From Sphingomonadales bacterium (GTDB lineage Bacteria > Bacteroidota > Bacteroidia > NS11-12g > UBA955), in the NCBI GenBank assembly GCA_016872175.1, contig VHBA01000018.1, positions 1 through 40,375 on the forward strand: a stretch of DNA of 40,375 nucleotides, read 5' to 3'. A program made the translations under genes and the position numbers. The notes below the pieces were generated by a model. The model saw nothing but the letters and a program-made list of their open reading frames with translations. It was not told the DNA's origin and made no database searches. Below, one piece after another: positions 34,654 through 40,375 of this stretch (within the stretch, counting starts at the first letter, position 1; each line of letters begins with the position of its first letter).

Positions 34654-35177
34654 TTTAGGCTATAGGTAACGGTAAAAAGGCGGGCCGGACTCGGGTGGAT
34701 ACGCGCACTGAGGTTTTGGTCAATATTGAACCTGAAAAAGTGGGCATCTACTGTGGCATCGATGATTTGCAGTGCATAAACGGCTGTCATCGCAAGGATA
34801 CCGAAATCACGCATACGGCGGTGGTTGTCGCGTTCTGCGATTAGGTTGGCATCAAGGGTTGTATCGCTTTTAATGACATATGCATTCTCGAACTGCAAAT
34901 TGAGTTTTCGCATTTTGGCACGTTGGTTAATCATGAGGTAGGTGCTGGCTCCCAAACCGGCATATACCACCGGGAATTTCCAATATTTACGGTTGTATAG
35001 TTGGCCTGCACCCGGAATAACAGCGCCGTAAATACCGGCTTTGGTAGGGGAGTGTGGTGCACCAAAATACAACAGTCTAAGAGGTGGTTTTACGGGTTTG
35101 TCCGAAGAATCTGTTTGCGCATGTGAATAGCTGCAAAGCAGCAACAAGACATGAAATGCAATCAGACGGTATATCAT
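34650..35177 (-). CDS. DUF5683 domain protein
   Basis: Exported or membrane protein of 175 residues. A signal peptide (LLLLCSYSHAQ) is followed by SPTKAGIYGAVIPGAGQLYN and RKYWKFPVVYAGLGASTYLM, the family core with two hydrophobic segments, and later MTAVYALQIIDATVDAHFF. The family is nearly confined to Bacteroidota and often lies next to parB, as here (3-nt gap). Function unknown; a link to the envelope or segregation is only suggested by position. Confidence 0.86.
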   Translation of the reverse strand: MIYRLIAFHVLLLLCSYSHAQTDSSDKPVKPPLRLLYFGAPHSPTKAGIYGAVIPGAGQLYNRKYWKFPVVYAGLGASTYLMINQRAKMRKLNLQFENAYVIKSDTTLDANLIAERDNHRRMRDFGILAMTAVYALQIIDATVDAHFFRFNIDQNLSARIHPSPARLFTVTYSLK

Positions 35178-35180
35178 GTA

Positions 35181-36074
35181 TCAGGAACCTCCCATTACCG
35201 ACAAAATGCGTTCCAAATCACCGCGGTTTTTGTAGGAAATGATGATTTTACCCTTGCCACTGGGATTATTCTTCAGATGCACTGCGGTCTTCAGAAGTTT
35301 ATGGAATTGCTCAGTTATTCTATCCACTTCGGGATCCCAATCTGTGCCGACTGTCCCAAAAACTGCGGTGCGGGTACCATTTTTCTTGTCTTTCACGAGA
35401 GCCTCAACGGTGCGTACGCTCAGGCTTTCGCTAATAATGGCTTGATAAAGTTCCAGTTGTTCGGCAATATCATCCATATTAATCATTGCGCGGGCATGGC
35501 CCATGCTAATTTTACCAGATTTTATTCCGGCCTGAATTTCATCGGGAAGTTTCAGCAGACGCAGGTAATTGTTAACTGTAGTGCGGTCTTTACCAACTCT
35601 GTCACCCAGTTCTTCCTGTTTCAAGCTGCATTCATCCAGCAGGCGCTTGTAACTCATGGCAACGTCAATGGCGTTGAGGTCGCTGCGCTGTATGTTTTCA
35701 ATAAGTGCCATTTCCAGCATGTCCTGGTCGTTTGCAATGCGTATGTACGCTGGAATGCGTTCCAGTCCTGCCAGCATAGAAGCACGGGTTCTTCTTTCAC
35801 CGCTGATAAGCTGGAATTTGTCATAGCCCATTTTTCTTACGGTAATAGGCTGAATTACCCCATGAATCTTAATGGAAGCTGCAAGTTCTTCTAGCTCTTT
35901 AGGGTCGAATTCTGTACGTGGCTGAAAAGGATTTGCTTCGAGCTGATTGAGTTGAATCTGTGAAACCGCACCAATGGGCCTGGTTTCTCTGGATGTGATA
36001 TCGGTTTCGGCGTTTTCCAGCAAGGCACTTAAACCCCTTCCGAGTCCGCCTTTCTTTTTGATAGGGTTGCTCAT
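35181..36074 (-). CDS. parB: Chromosome partitioning protein ParB
   Basis: Binds parS sites and spreads on DNA as a CTP-dependent clamp; 297 residues. QLNQLEANPFQPRTEFDPKE opens the ParB/Srx domain, ISGERRTRASMLAGLERIPA is the CTP-binding box, and SDLNAIDVAMSYKRLLDE plus RVGKDRTTVNNYLRLLKLP hold the helix-turn-helix. A C-terminal dimerisation segment is present. It overlaps parA by 4 bp. I found no parS-like palindrome (consensus TGTTTCACGTGAAACA) in the window. Confidence 0.96.
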   Translation of the reverse strand: MSNPIKKKGGLGRGLSALLENAETDITSRETRPIGAVSQIQLNQLEANPFQPRTEFDPKELEELAASIKIHGVIQPITVRKMGYDKFQLISGERRTRASMLAGLERIPAYIRIANDQDMLEMALIENIQRSDLNAIDVAMSYKRLLDECSLKQEELGDRVGKDRTTVNNYLRLLKLPDEIQAGIKSGKISMGHARAMINMDDIAEQLELYQAIISESLSVRTVEALVKDKKNGTRTAVFGTVGTDWDPEVDRITEQFHKLLKTAVHLKNNPSGKGKIIISYKNRGDLERILSVMGGS

Positions 36075-36907
36075 GAGATAGTGAATTCGGGGTTTATGTC
36101 TTGTTGAACAGGTTTGATAAAGCCATTTTTCTCCAGTATTTCATTGGCCAGGTTAAGGTAATTCATACTGCCACGGCTTTCTGCAGCATGGAAAAGTACC
36201 GGCACTCCAAAACTAGGGGCTTCGCTTAGTTTGGTAGTGCGCTGTATAATGGTTTCAAATACGATATCCTGAAAATGGGTTTTCACATCGTCTACCACCT
36301 GGTTGCAGAGGCGCAAACGACCGTCATACATGGTAAGCAGAATGCCCTCAATTTCTAAATTGCGGTTAAGGTGTCCCTGCACGATTTTGATGGTGTTTAG
36401 CAATTTGCCCAGGCCTTCCAAGGCGAAATATTCGCACTGTACCGGAATGATAATGCTGTCGGAAGCCACCAGTGCATTGGTGGTAATGAGGCCCAGCGAC
36501 GGCGAACAATCAATGATGATGAAATCGTATTCGTTTCTCATGGGACGCAGCACACCTTCCAGCAAGCGCTCGCGGTTTGGCATTTCCAGCAATTCAATTT
36601 CTGCACCCACCAAATCGATGTTACTGGCCATCAGATGCAGATAAGGAATGTCGGTTGTAAGAATTACGTCTTTGGGGTTAATATCCTGCACCAGACATTC
36701 ATATAACCCTAGTTTGATGTTTTTGGGTTCAAATCCAATGCCAGAGCTGGAATTGGCTTGTGGATCGGCATCAATCAGCAAGGTTCTGTACTCCAGTACG
36801 GCAAGGCTGGCCGCCAGGTTGATAGCGGTGGTGGTTTTGCCCACGCCGCCTTTCTGGTTGGCAATTGAGATGATCTTTCCGCCAAGGGGTTTTTTATCAG
36901 TTTTCAT
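36071..36907 (-). CDS. parA: Chromosome partitioning ATPase ParA
   Basis: Deviant Walker ATPase that moves ParB-parS complexes; 278 residues. The Walker A loop is NQKGGVGKTTTAINLAASLA, with the signature first Lys. DADPQANSSSGIGF and IIIDCSPSLGLITTNAL (Walker B) follow. Length and chromosomal context with parB point to the cellular Soj type rather than a plasmid copy. It lies 5 nt behind the UPF0173 gene, in one operon. Confidence 0.96.
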   Translation of the reverse strand: MKTDKKPLGGKIISIANQKGGVGKTTTAINLAASLAVLEYRTLLIDADPQANSSSGIGFEPKNIKLGLYECLVQDINPKDVILTTDIPYLHLMASNIDLVGAEIELLEMPNRERLLEGVLRPMRNEYDFIIIDCSPSLGLITTNALVASDSIIIPVQCEYFALEGLGKLLNTIKIVQGHLNRNLEIEGILLTMYDGRLRLCNQVVDDVKTHFQDIVFETIIQRTTKLSEAPSFGVPVLFHAAESRGSMNYLNLANEILEKNGFIKPVQQDINPEFTIS

Positions 36908-36912
36908 AGAAA

Positions 36913-37593
36913 TTACAAGGTTAAAGTTTCTCCGATTTTCAAAAGATGAAGATTTATTCCTGCCAGCTGAAAGGCACGATGTGTTTCTTCGTGGTTGATG
37001 GTAATGTAGCCAAATGTGTCGTAGTGCATGCCTATTACCGTGTTTGTTCCCAGCATGCGTGCCGCTTCTATGGCATCAATGGCATCCATGGTGAAGTTGC
37101 TGCCAATGGGAAGAAAAGCACATTTTAGTTTGTGCCTTCTGGGGATCAGCTGCATGTCGGAATGTAGGGCTGTGTCTCCGGCATAATAAAAACAATCTTC
37201 CGCATTCTGAATAACAAACCCGGTAGGAGCGCCGCCTGGCATGCCATCGGGCATAGTGCTGCTGTGGACTGCATTGACCATTTTTACGGTGCCGAAATCA
37301 AACTCACGGCTGCCGCCAATATTCATGGGATGAACATTGGACACACCCTTGGATGTTAGCCAGGCTGTAAGTTCCCAGATACTAATACAGGTGCAGTTGG
37401 ATTGCTTTGCAATACTTACAGCATCGGCCACGTGGTCTTCATGCCCATGGCTAATGAGCATGTAATCGGGGTTAATGTTGGAAATATTGACAGAAGATGC
37501 CAATGGATTTGGCGTAATGAACGGATCAAATAGCATAGATTTGCCTCCGCTAATCACTTCAAAACAAGAATGTCCGTAGTAAGTAACCTTCAT
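36913..37593 (-). CDS. UPF0173 family metal-dependent hydrolase
   Basis: Metallo-beta-lactamase fold enzyme of 226 residues. The metal-binding HxHxDH motif is in LISHGHEDHVADA, and the further ligands fit NAVHSS, YAGDTALHSDM and VIGMHYDTFGY. The family is widely conserved but its substrate is unknown. It heads the parAB operon, with a perfect -7 box 20 nt upstream. The first 24 bp of the coding region overlap, on the opposite strand, the proposed start of the binding-lipoprotein gene. Confidence 0.9.
   Translation of the reverse strand: MKVTYYGHSCFEVISGGKSMLFDPFITPNPLASSVNISNINPDYMLISHGHEDHVADAVSIAKQSNCTCISIWELTAWLTSKGVSNVHPMNIGGSREFDFGTVKMVNAVHSSTMPDGMPGGAPTGFVIQNAEDCFYYAGDTALHSDMQLIPRRHKLKCAFLPIGSNFTMDAIDAIEAARMLGTNTVIGMHYDTFGYITINHEETHRAFQLAGINLHLLKIGETLTL
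37508..37543 (+). promoter_or_regulatory. Candidate promoter of the binding-lipoprotein gene, inside the UPF0173 gene
   Basis: TTTG at 37508-37511 and TAGATTTG (perfect TAnnTTTG) at 37536-37543, 24 nt apart; ATG 37570 follows after 26 nt. It is inside another coding region, so chance is possible. Confidence 0.3.
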
Positions 37594-39249
37594 AATCGTC
37601 TTCTTCAGTCTGGCAAAATTATTTCAGCACAGCTAATGTTTGCAGGCCTTGTGATTTCAGTTATCTACATGGTTTTGGGGAATTATGGTTGTAAAAATGT
37701 GGATAATTATTCTGACTCTCTGATTTTCCGCTACAATGAAGACGCGACCGTTGCTACGCTTGACCCTGCATTTATCAAATCACAGTCTGAAATTTGGATA
37801 GCGCAACAAATCTACAATGGGCTTATTGAGCTGGATTCTGCCCTGAAACCCATGCCCTCATTGGCTTACAGGTGGGAGACAAGTGCCGATGGACTTGTGT
37901 ATAAGTTCTTCCTGCACAGGGATGCAGGATTTCTGAATCCGCAGGATTTAGGTTTTGAAAGGATTACTTCAAAGGATGTGGCATTTTCTTTTAAACGCAT
38001 CGCTGATCCGGCCACGGCTTCTCCTTCGGCATGGATATTTTCAGGGAAGGTTGACACCAACTATATCAAGGCATTTCAAACAGAGGGGGACTCTGTGTTT
38101 ATTCTGAATCTGTTGAGCCCTGATCCTACTATTTTGTCATTGCTGGGAACAGTATATTGCAGTATCGTTCCGGAAAAATATGTAAATAGAACAACAGATT
38201 TTGGACATCATCCGGTGGGAACAGGCCCATTTTACCTGAAATACTGGGAAGAAGAGGTAAAATTGGTTTTACGTAAAAATCCACGTTACTTCGAGAAAGT
38301 ACATGGACATTCATTGCCTTATCTGGAGGCGGTAAATGTAGATTTTATCAAAAACAAGCAAACCGCATTCATGCACTTTGTATCCGGAAGATTTGATTTT
38401 TTCAATGGTGTGGAAGGAAGTTTTAAAGATGAACTGCTTACCCGGGAAGGTGAACTAAATTCGAAATACAAAGGTCGTTTCAGCATGCTGAAGAAACCCT
38501 TTCTCAATACAGAATACCTCGGTTTTTGGTTGGGTGATAGCGTAGCCGGAATTCCAAATCCACTGGTGAATATTCATCTGCGCAGGGCACTGGCGCTTGC
38601 CGTTGACCGTAAATCAATGATCCGATATCTTAGAAATGGTTTGGGTACCTCCGGCGATTATGGCTTCGTGCCTCCGGTTTTGCTGAATGCAAATACGGAA
38701 GGTCTGCCTTTTAATCCCGAAAAAGCCCGCCGGGAGCTTGAAATGGCCGGTTATCCCGTTGGGAAAGGCCTGCAGGAGCTATCTCTAACTACCACCGCAG
38801 ATTACCTGGATATGGCCGTGTTTCTTAAAAAATCATGGGCAGATATTGGAGTGAATGTGAAAATTGATGTACAGACAGGCGGCATGCTTCGGCAAAAGCG
38901 CAACAAAGGCGAACTCGCCATATTTAGAGGTTCCTGGATTGCCGATGTGCCCGATGCTGAAAACTATTTGGCCTGTTTTTATTCGGAGAATTTTAGTCCA
39001 AATGGCCCTAACTATACCCATTTCAGTAATCCCGTGTTTGATGCATTGTACAAAAAGTCATTTAATGAAAATGGTTCACAAAGAATACGCAGCATGCAGG
39101 CTGCGGACAGTATACTGGTTCAATCAGCAACGGTTTTGGTTCTTTATTATGATCAAAGCCTGAGGTTATATCATAATAATTTGAAAGGACTTTCAAACGA
39201 TGCTTCGAACAGACTCATTTTAAAACACGTTAAGAAAACTCCCCGATGA
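37570..39249 (+). CDS. ABC transporter substrate-binding lipoprotein, family 5 (peptide/nickel type)
   Basis: Periplasmic solute receptor, 559 residues, of the DppA/OppA group. The N-terminus has positive residues (R10, K16), then a hydrophobic stretch and a Cys in GNYGCKN near residue 41 that may be lipid-modified; the lipobox is imperfect. ATG 37570 is kept because it supplies the charged n-region; ATG 37636 is an alternative. DATVATLDPAFIKSQSEIWI, SLAYRWETSADGLVYKFFL, VGTGPFYLKYW and LRRALALAVDRKSMI are typical family 5 blocks. No permease or ATPase genes of the peptide type are near. A 30-codon ORF overlaps its stop. Confidence 0.88.
   Translation: MSVVSNLHNRLLQSGKIISAQLMFAGLVISVIYMVLGNYGCKNVDNYSDSLIFRYNEDATVATLDPAFIKSQSEIWIAQQIYNGLIELDSALKPMPSLAYRWETSADGLVYKFFLHRDAGFLNPQDLGFERITSKDVAFSFKRIADPATASPSAWIFSGKVDTNYIKAFQTEGDSVFILNLLSPDPTILSLLGTVYCSIVPEKYVNRTTDFGHHPVGTGPFYLKYWEEEVKLVLRKNPRYFEKVHGHSLPYLEAVNVDFIKNKQTAFMHFVSGRFDFFNGVEGSFKDELLTREGELNSKYKGRFSMLKKPFLNTEYLGFWLGDSVAGIPNPLVNIHLRRALALAVDRKSMIRYLRNGLGTSGDYGFVPPVLLNANTEGLPFNPEKARRELEMAGYPVGKGLQELSLTTTADYLDMAVFLKKSWADIGVNVKIDVQTGGMLRQKRNKGELAIFRGSWIADVPDAENYLACFYSENFSPNGPNYTHFSNPVFDALYKKSFNENGSQRIRSMQAADSILVQSATVLVLYYDQSLRLYHNNLKGLSNDASNRLILKHVKKTPR
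37614..37621 (-). promoter_or_regulatory. -7 box of the UPF0173-parAB operon
   Basis: The minus strand reads TAATTTTG, a perfect TAnnTTTG, 20 nt before the UPF0173 ATG. It lies inside the 5' part of the lipoprotein gene on the other strand. No clear -33 element. Confidence 0.45.
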
Positions 39250-39338
39250 ATTACTTACCCTTGATTTTAGGTGCACTCATCATTGCCGCAGTTATTTACG
39301 GCATCGTAAAACTATACAAAAATCTAATGAATAAATAA
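39246..39338 (+). CDS. Small membrane protein, 30 residues
   Basis: ATG 39246 overlaps the stop of the binding-lipoprotein gene (ATGA), the usual sign of translational coupling. The product is 30 residues: MNYLPLILGALIIAAVIYGI, then VKLYKNLMNK. It has one membrane helix and a basic tail, a typical layout for a bacterial membrane micro-protein. The stop at 39336-39338 is 1 bp from the stop of the convergent ABC ATPase gene. No known family is recognised and chance cannot be ruled out at this size. Confidence 0.5.
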   Translation: MNYLPLILGALIIAAVIYGIVKLYKNLMNK

Positions 39339-39339
39339 C

Positions 39340-40074
39340 TTAAAACTGACTGGCCGCGATAAATGCGTCCAGTTCATGGTTGTGGGCACGGGTGCTGTCT
39401 AAATCATTCCTGTGCCCCTGCCACCATACTTTCCCTTTGTATATGAAAGTGATTGACTCGCCTATGTCATACACAGTTTTCATGTCGTGGCTATTGATGA
39501 CCGTGGTTATTTTAAATTCCTGTGTGATGTCGTGCAACAATTCATCAATTCTTCGGCTGGTAATGGGATCCAGGCCGCTGTTGGGCTCGTCGCAAAACAG
39601 ATAGCGGGTTTCCAATGCGATAGCTCGGGCAATCCCAACGCGCTTTTTCATACCACCTGATATTTCAGCGGGAAACTTCTTATTGACATTCTCTAAGCCT
39701 ACCCTGCTCAGGCAAAAATTGATTCTGTCCTTGCGCTCATCAGGTGTCATTTTACCGAACATTTTCAGCGGGAAATCCACGTTTTCCTCAACGGTCAGCG
39801 AATCAAAAAGAGCTGTTCCCTGAAACAACATGCCAATTTCGCGCCTTACTTCACGTACCTGTTCGTAGGGGAGGTGAACAAAATCCCGACCATCGTAATT
39901 GATGCTGCCGCCTTCGGGCTTGAATAAGCCTACCATGCATTTCAGCAATACCGATTTGCCGCCACCGCTGGCTCCTATAATAAGATTTGGTATGCCGGGC
40001 TCAAATTTGGCGTTGATGTCAAACAAAACCTGTTTGTCTGAAAAGCTTTTATTTACATTTACCAGTTCTATCAT
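39340..40074 (-). CDS. mlaF: ABC transporter ATPase, MlaF-like (phospholipid transport)
   Basis: Cytosolic ATPase of 244 residues. Walker A is GASGGGKSVLLK, the Q-loop is GMLFQGTALFDSLTVEEN, the signature is ISGGMKKRVGIARAI, Walker B is LFCDEPNSGLDP, and the H-loop His is in VINSHDM. MKKRV after SGG and ALFDS in the Q-loop are typical of the MlaF/Ttg2A group, which moves lipids between the two membranes. The MlaE-type permease gene lies 2 bp upstream, which supports the call. The MCE-domain protein (MlaD) is not on the downstream side. Confidence 0.91.
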   Translation of the reverse strand: MIELVNVNKSFSDKQVLFDINAKFEPGIPNLIIGASGGGKSVLLKCMVGLFKPEGGSINYDGRDFVHLPYEQVREVRREIGMLFQGTALFDSLTVEENVDFPLKMFGKMTPDERKDRINFCLSRVGLENVNKKFPAEISGGMKKRVGIARAIALETRYLFCDEPNSGLDPITSRRIDELLHDITQEFKITTVINSHDMKTVYDIGESITFIYKGKVWWQGHRNDLDSTRAHNHELDAFIAASQF

Positions 40075-40076
40075 AA

Positions 40077-40375
40077 TTACAGCATCAGTTTGGCTATGAT
40101 AAAATCGGCAAAGAGTATGAGTACGCAGGATCTTGTAACGGCGCGTGTTCCGGCTTCGCCCACCTCAAGTGCGCCACCTTCGGTGAAATATCCTTCGTAG
40201 GTGCTCATGCTTGTAATGATAAAAGCAAAAACCAGGGCTTTGGTCATGGAAACCGTAACGGTAAACATTTTAAAAGTTTCCCTGGCACCCTGAACAAATT
40301 CATTGGGCGACATTAGGTCGGTGAGACGCGCTGCCAGTATGCCACCGCTGATCATTAGAAAGTTGGCAACAATAA
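40077..40375 (-). CDS. mlaE: MlaE-like ABC permease (5' truncated by window edge)
   Basis: C-terminal 98 residues or so of an MlaE/YrbE-family integral-membrane subunit. The frame stays open to the last base, so the start lies beyond the window. GARETFKMFTVTVSMTKAL and AFIITSMSTYEGYFTEGGAL match the conserved loop of the family, followed by GTRAVTRSCVLILFADFIIA. It is directly coupled to the MlaF-like ATPase (2-bp gap). Substrate inferred from the family is phospholipid. Confidence 0.88.
   Translation of the reverse strand, partial: IVANFLMISGGILAARLTDLMSPNEFVQGARETFKMFTVTVSMTKALVFAFIITSMSTYEGYFTEGGALEVGEAGTRAVTRSCVLILFADFIIAKLML

Noticed and set aside
35151-35894. A 247-codon open frame on the plus strand opposite parB
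   Set aside because: It is the antisense shadow of a well-conserved ParB gene, with no family motif.
1-40375. Search for CRISPR arrays, tRNA/rRNA genes, insertion sequences and parS sites
   Set aside because: No regularly spaced repeats, no cloverleaf-like sequence, no transposase and no TGTTTCACGTGAAACA-like palindrome were seen by eye; GTTTCAC occurs but without its partner arm.

Overview
This window looks like chromosomal DNA of a member of the Bacteroidota (Flavobacteriales/Sphingobacteriales/Chitinophagales-like; probably an environmental lineage). The basis is: three proteins with type IX secretion (T9SS) C-terminal sorting domains; Bacteroidota-only families (DUF4837, DUF5683, TIGR02757); a Bacteroidota-style 516-residue signal peptidase I; a short NuoG; a mevalonate-pathway cluster; -7 boxes of the form TAnnTTTG; and almost no Shine-Dalgarno sequences. 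No tRNA, rRNA, CRISPR array, insertion sequence or prophage was found. Coding density is very high. The only gap above 300 bp (12980-13581) holds a broken GxxExxY gene.

Layout. 1-2.6 kb: isoprenoid operon (diphosphomevalonate decarboxylase, mevalonate kinase, UbiA-type prenyltransferase). 2.6-6.7 kb: primosomal helicase priA, hppD (tyrosine catabolism) and a convergent OsmC-like protein. 6.7-9.9 kb, minus strand: a T9SS-secreted PKD protein, a YitT-family membrane protein and DNA polymerase IV. 10-12.5 kb: an 830-residue T9SS surface protein with five Ig-like repeats. 12.5-17 kb: Nudix hydrolase, GxxExxY pseudogene, dihydroorotase, DUF58 protein, thioredoxin, TIGR02757 protein. 17-22 kb, minus strand: cystathionine gamma-synthase/lyase, L,D-transpeptidase, purN, DUF4837 lipoprotein and a LysM lytic transglycosylase. 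22-25.7 kb: alanine dehydrogenase, then dapB-lepB on the minus strand. 25.7-27.6 kb: mltG and a T9SS-secreted CxxCH protein, separated by a clear bidirectional terminator. 27.7-34.3 kb: nuoABCDEFGH, which stops after nuoH. 34.3-37.6 kb, minus strand: UPF0173 hydrolase-parA-parB-DUF5683-TPR operon. 37.6-40.4 kb: oligopeptide-type binding lipoprotein, a 30-codon membrane smORF, and an Mla-like lipid-transport ATPase and permease (permease cut by the window edge).

Themes. Cell-envelope work recurs: peptidoglycan (dapB, mltG, L,D-transpeptidase, LysM transglycosylase), secretion (lepB plus three T9SS cargoes), lipid transport (mlaEF) and polyprenyl lipids. The rest is housekeeping: respiration, chromosome segregation, replication restart, purine and pyrimidine synthesis. 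I found no clear novel defence or mobile system. The most useful unexplained patterns are: (i) -7 promoter boxes placed only 4-5 nt before the start codon, mostly GTG, at the head of several transcription units, which suggests leaderless mRNAs; (ii) an incomplete nuo locus sitting inside what is usually a contiguous parAB-DUF5683-dapB-lepB neighbourhood; (iii) abutting convergent gene ends without terminators; and (iv) the decayed GxxExxY gene.
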